Origin: an uncultured Paracoccaceae bacterium
Lineage (GTDB): Bacteria; Pseudomonadota; Alphaproteobacteria; Rhodobacterales; Rhodobacteraceae
DNA: 64,000 bases
Reading direction: 5' to 3'
Assembly (NCBI GenBank): GCA_938002605.1
Contig: CALLAF010000026.1
Span: 1-64,000, forward strand
Shown one piece after another: positions 1 to 7,892 of this stretch. The notes below the pieces were generated by a model, which was not told the origin of the DNA, searched no databases, and saw only the letters and a program-made list of their open reading frames with translations. The position numbers and the translations under genes were made by a program. The first letter of the stretch is position 1. The number at the start of each line of letters is the position of its first letter.

Positions 1-99
1 AATAGGGAACGCTTGCTCGAACCTCTCGGCTACATCACACCAATCGAAGCGGAGGAGAAATACGAACAAGCATTGAAGTCAGACAAAATTGCAGCTTGA
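1..99 (+). CDS. IS3-family transposase, C-terminal fragment
   Basis: An open frame enters from the left edge and stops at TGA 97-99. It gives 32 residues that include RLLEPLGYITP and EAEEKYEQA, which resemble the C-terminal tail of IS3-family OrfB integrases. The catalytic DDE core lies outside the window, so activity cannot be judged. A sequence resembling the right terminal inverted repeat of this family follows at 112-140. The assignment rests on recognising the tail motif and on the matching IS end. Confidence 0.8.
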   Translation, partial: NRERLLEPLGYITPIEAEEKYEQALKSDKIAA

Positions 100-111
100 A
101 ATACGAACTCA

Positions 112-140
112 ACAGTCTCCGGCAAAACCGGGGCGGTTCA
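112..140. repeat. Right terminal inverted repeat of the IS3 element
   Basis: The segment runs from ACAGTCTCC to GGCGGTTCA. It matches the general form of IS3-family terminal repeats, ending TGAACC when read from outside. It marks the likely junction between the insertion and host DNA at base 140/141. Confidence 0.65.
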
Positions 141-198
141 AGGGCCTTGTTGATCTCGGAAGAGACAGTAGGGTGATTTTGCGCCTCAATTTAGTAAG

Positions 199-220
199 GG
201 CAAATTTTTTATGATTTGCC
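199..220. repeat. Short perfect inverted repeat
   Basis: GGCAAAT (199-205) pairs with ATTTGCC (214-220) around an eight-base T-rich loop. There is no run of T after either arm, so a simple intrinsic terminator is not supported. Confidence 0.5.
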
Positions 221-428
221 ATAACACTAGTCTTCCTTTGGGGCGTCACTTATACTCTCGTCTTTGAGAACCTAATCCTACTGTACTGGCGATCTATCGC
301 TCAGTGCGCTTTGAAATGCTACAGAACCGATACGAGTCTTGTGGAGTCGTAGTTTGCTCGATGAATTTGAATGTTCAATGGAATGTTCAGAATCTGGTAA
401 GCACCAAGACTACGGCTCTCAAATTACC

Positions 429-481
429 GTAAAGGCGAGAAACGCTGCGATATTTGAGGTCTACGCGCTTCCCGCCTTTAC
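429..481. repeat. 17-bp imperfect inverted repeat
   Basis: The left arm is 429-445 (begins GTAAAGGCG) and the right arm 465-481 (ends CGCCTTTAC). They are complementary at 15 of 17 positions, with a 19-base loop. The two mismatches are both A opposite C, so a G in the left arm would restore pairing at each. Function unknown. Confidence 0.6.
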
Positions 482-515
482 TAACGTTGCGAGTTTGACC
501 TCATCATTATCTTAT

Positions 516-556
516 ACTTTTGGGCGATCAAAACTCACGGATGAACGCCCAAAAGT
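516..556. repeat. 15-bp imperfect inverted repeat
   Basis: The left arm 516-530 (ACTTTTGGGCG then ATCA) and the right arm 542-556 (TGAACGCCCAAAAGT) are complementary at 14 of 15 positions, with an 11-base loop. It could be a terminator-like fold or a remnant of a mobile element. No T-tract follows on either strand. Confidence 0.6.
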
Positions 557-681
557 TTACATACACTTATAGTACCAGTCTGTGCCCAAATCTCATATCG
601 CTATTTGTCTACAGAAATCGCCTAAATAACTGATACTGTTTGTTTAATTATGAAGATTTTACAAATGCGATATGGTTGGGA

Positions 682-1194
682 CTAGAACGGGATTTCATCG
701 CCCATATCGCTGCCGCCGCCAGCAGGGGCTCCGCCACCTGAATTGCCGCCGCCGTAACCACCAGAGCTGCCACCACCGTAGCCGCCGCCAGATTGACCAC
801 CGCCATAATTGCCGCCACCGCCACCTTGGCCGCCGCCTTCGCCGCGCCCATCAAGCATGGTCAACGTGCCGTCAAACCCTTGCAGCACAACTTCGGTTGA
901 ATAGCGGTCAGCGCCGGACTGATCCTGCCATTTGCGGGTCTGCAATTTGCCTTCGACATAAACCTTTGAGCCTTTGCGCAGATACTGTTCTGCAATGCGC
1001 ACAAGACCTTCTTGGAAGATCGCAACCGAATGCCATTCTGTCCGCTCACGGCGTTCGCCGGTGTTTTTGTCTTTCCAAGTCTCAGAGGTCGCAATGCGCA
1101 GGTTACACACTTTGCCGCCATTCTGAAAGTTGCGGACTTCTGGGTCAGCGCCCAGATTACCGATAAGGATGACTTTGTTCACTGATCCGGCCAT
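682..1194 (-). CDS. ssb: Single-stranded DNA-binding protein
   Basis: SSB coats single-stranded DNA in replication, recombination and repair and recruits partner proteins through its C-terminal tip. The 170-residue protein starts [15 protein letters not shown], the usual opening of the OB fold, which runs to about residue 110. A glycine-rich linker with many GGG and YGGG repeats follows, and the protein ends DMGDEIPF, the acidic partner-binding tip. The ATG at 1194 was chosen because GGGAGA lies just upstream and because the family begins here; an in-frame extension to 1344 lacks family similarity. It is divergent from the lytic transglycosylase. No clear terminator is seen downstream. Confidence 0.97.
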   Translation of the reverse strand: MAGSVNKVILIGNLGADPEVRNFQNGGKVCNLRIATSETWKDKNTGERRERTEWHSVAIFQEGLVRIAEQYLRKGSKVYVEGKLQTRKWQDQSGADRYSTEVVLQGFDGTLTMLDGRGEGGGQGGGGGNYGGGQSGGGYGGGSSGGYGGGNSGGGAPAGGGSDMGDEIPF

Positions 1195-1342
1195 TGCGGT
1201 ATCTCCCACGATTCTTATTTGCGCTTTTGTGACAGACTGGGGATGCGCTAACAAGGTTAAGGAATGGTTGCGGCCAGATGGGTTGGCTAAATGCGCAAGA
1301 AACCCTACATAGGCACCTAAGCAACGGATGCGGGATAGTTTC

Positions 1343-1924
1343 ATGCGGTTTCAAATAGGGGTGATCGGGGCGATTTTGTGCTTAAGCGTTGCGCCGCTTT
1401 GGGCGCAAGAACAAGTATCGACTAGGACGCGCACCCAGCTTTTGCAAAACCAGGTTTCGATTTTGGACGACCGGGCCGCGACGCAATATGCGGGATCTGA
1501 ACGGCTTTTGCCGCCGCGCGCGGATGTGGCGGCGTTTGTCGCACCTTATCAAGGCAACTACGCGGGCCCCTATTTGGCCATTGCGCGGGCCGCGGCCCAA
1601 AACCACAACATCCCGGTTGATTTGTTTTTGCGGCTTGTCCAGCAAGAAAGCGGCTGGAATGCGCAGGCTGTGTCGTCCAAGGGCGCGCTGGGACTGGCAC
1701 AATTGATGCCACAAACGGCGGCTGTTTTGGGGGTCGATCCAACGGATCCTACGCAAAATCTGCAAGGCGGCGCTCGGTATCTACGCCAACAATACAACAC
1801 ATTCGGCAACTGGCGGTTGGCGCTTGCGGCTTATAATGCAGGACCGGGGGCGGTTGAACGCTACGGTGATGTTCCGCCCTATGCCGAAACCCAAAACTAT
1901 GTGCAGGTCATTTTAGGGCAGTAA
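1343..1924 (+). CDS. Lytic transglycosylase, SLT domain, secreted
   Basis: This is a small murein lytic transglycosylase that would cleave the MurNAc-GlcNAc bond in the periplasm. A signal peptide covers about residues 1-22 ([10 protein letters not shown]... with likely cleavage after PLWA). The SLT domain shows the catalytic glutamate in QQESGWN (about residue 102), then [11 protein letters not shown] and [14 protein letters not shown], all hallmarks of the Slt/MltE fold. The ATG at 1343 is preferred over 1328 because CGGGAT lies upstream and it starts right at the signal peptide. The 3' end overlaps the convergent AraC-type gene by 17 bp. The physiological role is not shown by the context. 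Confidence 0.9.
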   Translation: MRFQIGVIGAILCLSVAPLWAQEQVSTRTRTQLLQNQVSILDDRAATQYAGSERLLPPRADVAAFVAPYQGNYAGPYLAIARAAAQNHNIPVDLFLRLVQQESGWNAQAVSSKGALGLAQLMPQTAAVLGVDPTDPTQNLQGGARYLRQQYNTFGNWRLALAAYNAGPGAVERYGDVPPYAETQNYVQVILGQ

Positions 1925-2720
1925 GCCCGGCATTGCGAAAATGGGTAGGGGTTTCACCCGTCCGATCCTTGAAGGTGCGGGTGAAATAGGCTGCCGAGTG
2001 GAACCCAAGGTTCTGCGCGATATCCTGCACGGATTGTCGGGTTTCACGCAAAAGCGTGCAAGCCTCAAAATGAATACGTTCATTCAATAGTTTCAACGCC
2101 GAGCGATTACAGGTTTGCTGGCAGCAGCGCGTCAGATGGGTAGGCGTGACCCCTAGGTTTTCGGCATAATCCGTGACTGTGCGATCTGACTGAAAATCTT
2201 GTGCGATCAACGTGGTATACCGGGCGACAAGCTTGGCCGCAGCCGAATTGCGGCGCGGATCGGTGGCTGTTTCATCGCGTTCGCGCAGTTGCCGTTCGAT
2301 GAAAATTGTCAGCAAGACGTGATGGCAAGACACGGCACGCGGATCCCCTCCCGGCTGCAATTCCTGCTCAATGGCTTCGAACAGCCCCAACAGTTCCTTT
2401 TGCGGACCAACATCCAAGAGCCGTAGATGAAACGGCGCGGCAGGCATGCCAGCGGTGTCGGGCAGGGTCATGATTTGTGCAAAAACGGTCGGGCCGACCT
2501 CCATCCCATACATCGTATGTGGGGGGATATAGATCAGATTATTGGGGCCGTAGCCATTTGTCAGCCCTGCGACGGTGATCCGCCCTTGGCCTTTGGTGAT
2601 ATGGATCAGGCGTGGTGTCGCGTGGCTGCGCATGGCCTCATTGCGCCAGCGGCTTTGGGGGCCGGTATGCTTTATTGGCGCAAGCGTTACCGCTGCTTTT
2701 ATCTCGGTCAGAAGCGTCAT
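1908..2720 (-). CDS. AraC-family transcriptional regulator, cupin sensor
   Basis: A 270-residue regulator. The N-terminal part (about 20-150) looks like an AraC cupin sensor domain: it has [14 protein letters not shown] and [11 protein letters not shown], where the histidines and prolines resemble a small-molecule pocket. The C-terminal 100 residues form the double HTH, with [20 protein letters not shown] as the first helix pair and [20 protein letters not shown] as the second, followed by GETPTHFR. It lies 66 bp downstream of miaA on the same strand and overlaps the transglycosylase 3' end. The ligand and targets cannot be inferred. Confidence 0.88.
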   Translation of the reverse strand: MTLLTEIKAAVTLAPIKHTGPQSRWRNEAMRSHATPRLIHITKGQGRITVAGLTNGYGPNNLIYIPPHTMYGMEVGPTVFAQIMTLPDTAGMPAAPFHLRLLDVGPQKELLGLFEAIEQELQPGGDPRAVSCHHVLLTIFIERQLRERDETATDPRRNSAAAKLVARYTTLIAQDFQSDRTVTDYAENLGVTPTHLTRCCQQTCNRSALKLLNERIHFEACTLLRETRQSVQDIAQNLGFHSAAYFTRTFKDRTGETPTHFRNAGLTALK

Positions 2721-2786
2721 TACATCGTCCCAATGCTGACTGTTTTTCTCAGTTTGACCGAAAAGTGTTTCAAATCAATGTGTCAG

Positions 2787-3677
2787 TCACTTAGACAGAT
2801 CGAGTGTTGCGGATATGTCAAGTCGATCAACTTGAAGTTGATGCCAGTTTCTGTGTCGCGAACGAAACCATGTGCGTTGGCGTTTTGCGTATTGTCTGGA
2901 ACCAATAATCACCGCTTCGCGGGTTTGTTCCGTGCTTAAACTGCCATTTAGATGGGCAATTAATTCAGGCGCGCCGATTGCCTTTGAAGACGCATGCGTC
3001 GGGTCCCACGACGATAGCATCGCGCGGGCCTCATCCAGCACGCCTTGCGCGATCATTTGGTCAAAGCGGCGCGAAATCCGATCATTAAGCCAGATAGGGA
3101 CTGCATTTAGGTTCAGGCAAACGGCCTGACTTTCCGGTAGCAGTGGTGGCGGTGTTTCGTCTTGCCATTCGGCCAGTGGGCGCCCCGTGGCTTTGAGTAC
3201 CTCCCAAGCGCGCTGTACGCGCATCCGGTTTTGCACATCGATACGGGCTGATGTTTTGGGATCAAGTTCACGTAATAAATCATTTAATGATAACTCATTG
3301 CCCTGCGATCTTAATGTATCGGGCGTGGCGGGGATCTCTGCCAATCCTTGCGTGAGTGCTGCGAAATTTAACCCAGTGCCACCGATGATGATTGGCCGCG
3401 CATCGCCTTGCAAATATGGCGTCACGTCCCGCAACCAGTGTCCAACCGAATAGTCGGCGTCATAGGGGATATGCCCATAGAGTGCATGCTCCGCCAGACC
3501 TAGATCAGTATCGTCAGGGCGCGCGGTAATAATGCGCCAGCCGTCAAAGACCTGTAGCGCGTCTGCATTCACGATCACTCCGCCTTGGGTGCGCGCGATA
3601 TGCAGCGCAAGCGCGGATTTACCAGAGGCCGTCGGCCCCGCGATCAGCACAGGTTTATGAGGGGGGATAGTGATCAT
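2787..3677 (-). CDS. miaA: tRNA dimethylallyltransferase
   Basis: MiaA transfers a dimethylallyl group to N6 of adenosine 37 in tRNAs reading codons that begin with U, the first step of ms2i6A formation. The 296-residue protein has the P-loop GPTASGKS at 14-21, the conserved aspartate in [11 protein letters not shown] (D39, usually written DSMQVY in other species), then RIITARP and [10 protein letters not shown]. The C-terminal part has KRQRTWFR. It is divergent from pyrH with a short intergenic region of about 105 bp. Confidence 0.95.
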   Translation of the reverse strand: MITIPPHKPVLIAGPTASGKSALALHIARTQGGVIVNADALQVFDGWRIITARPDDTDLGLAEHALYGHIPYDADYSVGHWLRDVTPYLQGDARPIIIGGTGLNFAALTQGLAEIPATPDTLRSQGNELSLNDLLRELDPKTSARIDVQNRMRVQRAWEVLKATGRPLAEWQDETPPPLLPESQAVCLNLNAVPIWLNDRISRRFDQMIAQGVLDEARAMLSSWDPTHASSKAIGAPELIAHLNGSLSTEQTREAVIIGSRQYAKRQRTWFRSRHRNWHQLQVDRLDISATLDLSK

Positions 3678-3782
3678 CGCTCTATTTGCGCAGCTTTGCG
3701 TTTTGTCGGCAAGGTGCCATTGAAATCAGCGCCGTTTTGCGACATTTTGCGCCACACAACAATAGACAGCTTGGGGGCTATC

Positions 3783-4508
3783 ATGGGCGATACTGAGAAC
3801 ACGACTTATAAGCGGGTCATGTTAAAGATCTCGGGCGAGGCCCTGATGGGCGATACGAGTTTTGGCTTGCACCCGCCGACGGTGCAGCGGGTCGCCAAAG
3901 AAGTGAAATCTGTGCACGATATGGGTGTCGAGATTTGCATGGTCATTGGCGGCGGCAATATTTTCCGCGGGCTGCAAGGCTCTGCTCAAGGGATGGAGCG
4001 CACAACGGCTGACTATATGGGCATGCTGGCGACGGTGATGAACGCGCTAGCCATGCAGTCTGCGCTTGAAGAATTGGGTATCCACACCCGCGTCATTTCC
4101 GCCATCACCATGAACGAAGTCGCAGAACCCTACATCCGCCGCCGCGCCGTACGCCACCTTGAAAAGAAGCGTGTTTGTATCTTTGCAGCGGGAACTGGAA
4201 ACCCCTATTTCACCACCGATACCGCCGCGACCTTGCGCGCAAACGAGATGAATTGCGAAGCGATTTTTAAAGGCACCAAGGTTGACGGCGTCTATGATAA
4301 AGATCCGGCAAAACACGCCGATGCGGTGCGCTATTCCGAAGTGACCTACGACGAAGTGCTGCAAAAGCATCTTGGGGTTATGGACGCCAGCGCCATTGCG
4401 CTTGCGCGGGATAACAACCTGCCGATCATCGTGTTTTCACTTGATGAATCGGGCGGTTTTCAAGGTATTTTGGCCGGTGAAGGCACCCATACAATTGTGC
4501 ATGAGTAG
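3783..4508 (+). CDS. pyrH: UMP kinase
   Basis: PyrH phosphorylates UMP to UDP in pyrimidine nucleotide synthesis and is hexameric in bacteria. The 241-residue product starts [21 protein letters not shown], with the lysine and SGEAL of the amino-acid-kinase fold, followed by [11 protein letters not shown] and later [13 protein letters not shown], the nucleotide-binding segment. The ATG at 3783 is preceded by a GGGGG stretch and fits family length; the upstream in-frame extension overlaps miaA and is not family-like. It starts the run pyrH-frr-uppS-cdsA-dxr-rseP-bamA, a common bacterial order. Confidence 0.97.
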   Translation: MGDTENTTYKRVMLKISGEALMGDTSFGLHPPTVQRVAKEVKSVHDMGVEICMVIGGGNIFRGLQGSAQGMERTTADYMGMLATVMNALAMQSALEELGIHTRVISAITMNEVAEPYIRRRAVRHLEKKRVCIFAAGTGNPYFTTDTAATLRANEMNCEAIFKGTKVDGVYDKDPAKHADAVRYSEVTYDEVLQKHLGVMDASAIALARDNNLPIIVFSLDESGGFQGILAGEGTHTIVHE

Positions 4509-4514
4509 CAAGGG

Positions 4515-4568
4515 CTTGTGATTGTTCTGCACAAATGCTGCACATTTGCTAAGCTATACAATCACAGG
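4515..4568 (+). promoter_or_regulatory. Nested inverted repeat between pyrH and frr
   Basis: TGTGATTGT (4517-4525) pairs perfectly with ACAATCACA (4558-4566), extended outward by a G-U and a C-G pair. Inside lies a second stem, CAAATG (4532-4537) with CATTTG (4543-4548), around CTGCA. No T-tract follows, so this is not a plain intrinsic terminator. It could be an mRNA processing or stability element in the pyrH-frr transcript, or an operator for a promoter in front of frr. Function is inferred only from position. Confidence 0.5.
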
Positions 4569-4624
4569 TGTTTCGCATAGAACGGATAAAAGCCGGGCGA
4601 TGCCCGCCAAGGAAGAGCAGTAAA

Positions 4625-5188
4625 ATGTCAGACGATTTTGAACTTGATACAGATGATTTGGCCCGTCGTATGGATGGCGCGATTGCCAACCTGCGCACAG
4701 AATTTGCGTCATTGCGGACAGGGCGTGCCTCTGGTTCGATGCTAGAGCCGGTGATGGTTGACGCATACGGGTCCATGACGCCAATCAACCAAGTGGGTAC
4801 GGTGAACGTGCCTGAACCACGGATGGTGACGATCAATGTCTGGGACAAGGGTCTAGTCGGCAAAGTCGAAAAAGCGATCCGTGAAAGCGGTCTGGGGATT
4901 AACCCGCAGCTGAACGGTACAATCATCATGTTGCCGATCCCCGAACTGAACGAAGAACGCCGTCGCGAGCTGGGCAAGGTTGCCGGAAGCTACGCCGAGA
5001 ACGCGCGGGTTTCGATCCGTAACCTGCGTCGTGACGGGATGGATCAGATCAAAAAGGCCAAGAACGACGGGCTGTCTGAGGATGACCAGAAGTTCTGGGA
5101 GGCCGAAGTACAAGATATGACCGACGCGCATATCAAAAAGGTCGATGAAACGCTTGAAAGCAAGCAAGAAGAGATCATGCAGGTCTAA
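4625..5188 (+). CDS. frr: Ribosome recycling factor
   Basis: RRF works with EF-G to split post-termination ribosomes. The 187-residue product has the standard length and motifs: [21 protein letters not shown] near the start, then [11 protein letters not shown]-like and [16 protein letters not shown], and a C-terminal helix bundle with [15 protein letters not shown]. The ATG at 4625 follows GGAAGAG at a good distance. A possible longer start at 4568 adds non-conserved residues and overlaps the upstream hairpin. Confidence 0.97.
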   Translation: MSDDFELDTDDLARRMDGAIANLRTEFASLRTGRASGSMLEPVMVDAYGSMTPINQVGTVNVPEPRMVTINVWDKGLVGKVEKAIRESGLGINPQLNGTIIMLPIPELNEERRRELGKVAGSYAENARVSIRNLRRDGMDQIKKAKNDGLSEDDQKFWEAEVQDMTDAHIKKVDETLESKQEEIMQV

Positions 5189-5210
5189 TCGCCACGTCAG
5201 GAGGCCTGTG

Positions 5211-5939
5211 ATGCCCGAGGATCAAAACGACTCCAAGACTGGGCCCAACCATGTGGCGATTATCATGGATGGCAACGGGCGTTGGGCACAGCAACGTGGG
5301 CGCCCGCGCTTGTTTGGGCATCATGCGGGCGCGCGCCGTGTGCGTGAAATCGTAGCGGCCTGTCCGGATCAAGGCGTGAAATACCTGACGATCTTTGCCT
5401 TTTCGACAGAAAATTGGAAACGCACCCAGAGCGAAGTTTCTGGTCTCATGACCTTGTTCCGTAAGTATATTGAGAATGAAGCCAAGGCGCTGCTTAAGAA
5501 CGGTGTGCGCGTGCGGTTTATTGGCGATCGGATCAGGCTTGATGATAAGCTTGTCAGTCTGATGGATGAATTGGAACTGCTGACGGCGGATAGTGATCTG
5601 GTGCATCTGACCGTTGCGATCAATTACGGCGGTCGCGATGAGGTCACGCGCGCTGCTCAACGATTGGCGCATGAGGTTGAACAAGGGCGTCTGTCTTACA
5701 AAGACGTCGATGCCGAAACTTTGTCTGGCTTCTTGGATACCCATGTTTTGCCTGACCCTGATCTGGTCATCCGTACAAGCGGCGAAGCCCGGATTTCGAA
5801 TTTTCTGCTCTGGCAGTCGGCCTATGCGGAATATGAATTTATCGATACTTTATGGCCAGATTTTACGGCCAAAGAATTTGCCAATGTGCTGGCCAATTAT
5901 GGCAATCGCGAAAGGCGTTTTGGCGGGGTGAACGCTTAG
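5211..5939 (+). CDS. uppS: Isoprenyl transferase (undecaprenyl diphosphate synthase)
   Basis: UppS condenses isopentenyl diphosphate onto farnesyl diphosphate to make the C55 lipid carrier for peptidoglycan and O-antigen synthesis. The 242-residue protein shows VAIIMDGNGRWA with the catalytic aspartate at residue 20, then FSTENWKR and, near the C-terminus, DLVIRTSGEARISNFLLWQ and WPDF, all standard in cis-prenyltransferases. The ATG at 5211 follows AGGAGG. The stop is immediately followed by the cdsA start. Confidence 0.96.
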   Translation: MPEDQNDSKTGPNHVAIIMDGNGRWAQQRGRPRLFGHHAGARRVREIVAACPDQGVKYLTIFAFSTENWKRTQSEVSGLMTLFRKYIENEAKALLKNGVRVRFIGDRIRLDDKLVSLMDELELLTADSDLVHLTVAINYGGRDEVTRAAQRLAHEVEQGRLSYKDVDAETLSGFLDTHVLPDPDLVIRTSGEARISNFLLWQSAYAEYEFIDTLWPDFTAKEFANVLANYGNRERRFGGVNA

Positions 5940-6722
5940 ATGGCCAGCAATTGGGATGACCTAAAACCGCGTGTGCTTTCGGCCATTGCTATGACAATTG
6001 TTGGCGCGGCTGGCATAATTATGGGCGGCATTTGGTTTCAAATGCTGGTGGTTTTTGTCACTGCTGTGATGGTCTGGGAACTGTGGACGATGATCCATGA
6101 TGAACCGACCAAAGGCATGTTGCTGGCCGCACTTAGCGCGGCAGTTCTTTCGGGCGCGATCGCGGACCGCACGGTGATCGGTTTTTTGTTGCTCGTTGTG
6201 GTGCCGCTGATTGGGGCCTCACAATTGAAAAAAGAACGCATAACGTTCTTTGTCTTTGTGCTTGCGATCCAGATTGCGGGTTGGGGCCTCGTGCATTTCC
6301 GGCTGGGCAACGGTGTCTCGTGGCTGCTTTGGCTGCTTTTGGTTGTGATCGTCACCGATATTTGCGGCTATTTCGCAGGGCGTATGCTTGGCGGGCCAAA
6401 GTTTTGGCCAAAAATCAGCCCCAAGAAAACCTGGAGCGGCACAATCGCTGGCTGGATCGGCGCTGCGCTGGTTGGGTTCATTTTTAGCCTATATACGGAC
6501 GCCGGCGTAGGGATCATCGTGATTTCTATGGTCGTCAGTTTTGCGGGACAAATGGGTGATATCGCGCAAAGTGCCGTGAAACGGCGCATGGGTGTGAAAG
6601 ACAGCTCAGACCTGATCCCCGGTCACGGCGGATTATTTGATCGCTTTGATGCGGTGCTGGGCGCGACTCTCTTTATGCTGCTCTTTACCTTCGTGAAATA
6701 TGCCGTAGGAGGCGCCCTTTGA
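5940..6722 (+). CDS. cdsA: Phosphatidate cytidylyltransferase
   Basis: CdsA makes CDP-diacylglycerol from CTP and phosphatidic acid, the branch point of phospholipid synthesis, in the inner membrane. The 260-residue protein is mostly hydrophobic with about seven or eight predicted membrane segments. It carries the CDP-DAG synthase signature near residues 205-235, seen as GDIAQSAVKRRMGVKDSS followed by LIPGHGGLFDRFDA, with SPKKTWSG upstream of it. Its ATG abuts the uppS stop and its stop overlaps the dxr start, so translation is coupled on both sides. Confidence 0.95.
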   Translation: MASNWDDLKPRVLSAIAMTIVGAAGIIMGGIWFQMLVVFVTAVMVWELWTMIHDEPTKGMLLAALSAAVLSGAIADRTVIGFLLLVVVPLIGASQLKKERITFFVFVLAIQIAGWGLVHFRLGNGVSWLLWLLLVVIVTDICGYFAGRMLGGPKFWPKISPKKTWSGTIAGWIGAALVGFIFSLYTDAGVGIIVISMVVSFAGQMGDIAQSAVKRRMGVKDSSDLIPGHGGLFDRFDAVLGATLFMLLFTFVKYAVGGAL

Positions 6723-7888
6723 GGCAAATCACGCTGTTTGGCGCTACTGGATCCATCGGCCAAAGCACCGTTGATCTGATCAAGCGCGACATGGATGCTT
6801 ATGATGTTGTGGCGCTGACAGGCGGGCGCAATGTCACGCAATTGGCGGCGGATGCGATCGCATTAAACGCGGATCTTGCCGTGACCTGCTATGAAGATTG
6901 CTATGACGATCTAAAAAAAATGTTATCTGGCACCGGGATCGAGGTTGCAGCAGGCGACGCGGCAATCGCAGAGGCCGCCGCGCGTCCTGTTGATTGGGCG
7001 CTTTCTGCCATTGTGGGTGCCGCCGGATTGGTGCCGGGGCTGACCGCATTGGCGCATGGCACGACGCTGGCGCTTGCCAATAAGGAATCGCTGGTGACTG
7101 CGGGGCCGCTATTGCTTGGCCGTGCCAAGGCGCATGGGGCAACCGTTCTGCCTGTTGATAGCGAGCATTCCGCGATCTTTCAGGCGCTTGTCGGCGAACA
7201 TATGGCCGCAGTTGAGCGGATAATCATCACTGCCAGCGGCGGCGCGTTTCGCGATTGGCCGTTTGAAAAACTTGCGGGCGCAACATTGGCCGAGGCGTCA
7301 AACCATCCCAATTGGGATATGGGGCAACGGATCACGATTGATAGTGCGTCAATGTTTAACAAGGCGATGGAGCTTATTGAAACCAAAGAGTTCTTTGGCG
7401 TTCCACATGAGATGATTGAAGTGCTGGTGCATCGTGAAAGCATGGTGCATGCGCTTGTCGGGTTTAATGATGGGGCGTTGATGGCCCATGTCGGCCCGCC
7501 GGATATGCGGCACGCCATTGGCTATGCGCTACATTGGCCCGAGCGGCGCAAACTTCCTGTGGAGCGGCTTGATCTTACCAAGATTGGCCAGCTTTCATTT
7601 GAAGCCCCGGATATGCAACGCTACCCGGCATTAGAGATCGCGCATCAAGTGATGGAAACGGGCGGGCTGACGGGGGCTGTGTTTAACGCAGCCAAAGAAC
7701 AAGCACTTGATGGGTTTATCGCGGGACAGATCGGGTTTTTGGACATGGCAGCCGTTGTTGCAACAACGTTAAATAAAATGTCATCAGACCCGGCAATCAC
7801 AGCGGGTGCCATTACACTTGATAATGTTTTAGAGACAGACAGGTTGGCCCGTATCCACGCGGGCGAAGCCATTGCAAAGCTAGGATAG
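6719..7888 (+). CDS. dxr: 1-deoxy-D-xylulose 5-phosphate reductoisomerase
   Basis: Dxr (IspC) converts DXP to MEP with NADPH, the committed step of the MEP isoprenoid pathway. The 389-residue protein begins with the NADPH-binding motif LFGATGSIGQST, then has ALANKESLVTAG and PVDSEHSAIFQ, where the acidic residues bind the metal, and TASGGAFRDW. The start codon is TTG at 6719-6721, overlapping the cdsA stop as TTGA, with AGGAGG upstream. No ATG in the vicinity gives the conserved N-terminus. With ispDF at 27570, two loci of this pathway lie in the window. Confidence 0.96.
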   Translation: MRQITLFGATGSIGQSTVDLIKRDMDAYDVVALTGGRNVTQLAADAIALNADLAVTCYEDCYDDLKKMLSGTGIEVAAGDAAIAEAAARPVDWALSAIVGAAGLVPGLTALAHGTTLALANKESLVTAGPLLLGRAKAHGATVLPVDSEHSAIFQALVGEHMAAVERIIITASGGAFRDWPFEKLAGATLAEASNHPNWDMGQRITIDSASMFNKAMELIETKEFFGVPHEMIEVLVHRESMVHALVGFNDGALMAHVGPPDMRHAIGYALHWPERRKLPVERLDLTKIGQLSFEAPDMQRYPALEIAHQVMETGGLTGAVFNAAKEQALDGFIAGQIGFLDMAAVVATTLNKMSSDPAITAGAITLDNVLETDRLARIHAGEAIAKLG

Positions 7889-7892
7889 ACCC

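Larger units (their letters stand above)
1..140 (+). mobile_element. IS3-family insertion sequence, right end
   Basis: The end of the transposase frame is followed after 12 bases by a sequence typical of IS3-group right ends. Read outward on the minus strand it begins TGAACCGCCCCGG and continues TTTTGCCGGAGACT. Only the right end is inside the window, so subgroup and completeness are unknown. IS3 elements usually duplicate 3-4 bp of target, which here would be AGG or AGGG from 141; the left flank needed to confirm this is absent. Confidence 0.75.
141..681. other. Gene-free stretch between IS end and ssb, with inverted repeats
   Basis: No convincing gene is seen in these 541 bases. The sequence is clearly more AT-rich than its surroundings. 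A 77-codon frame at 339-572 has no recognisable domain and no good ribosome-binding site, and it spans two inverted repeats, so it is not called. Three inverted repeats lie here (199-220, 429-481, 516-556). The 3' end of ssb faces this region from the right. Confidence 0.6.

Noticed and set aside
339-572. 77-codon frame in the region between the IS end and ssb
   Set aside because: No family resemblance, no good ribosome-binding site, and it spans two inverted repeats, so a coding role is not supported.
672-1166. Long plus-strand frame opposite ssb
   Set aside because: It is rich in Arg, His and Cys as expected from antisense of the glycine-rich ssb linker; ssb explains the region.
4549-5167. 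Minus-strand frames opposite frr
   Set aside because: They mirror the frr codon structure and lack starts with ribosome-binding sites.
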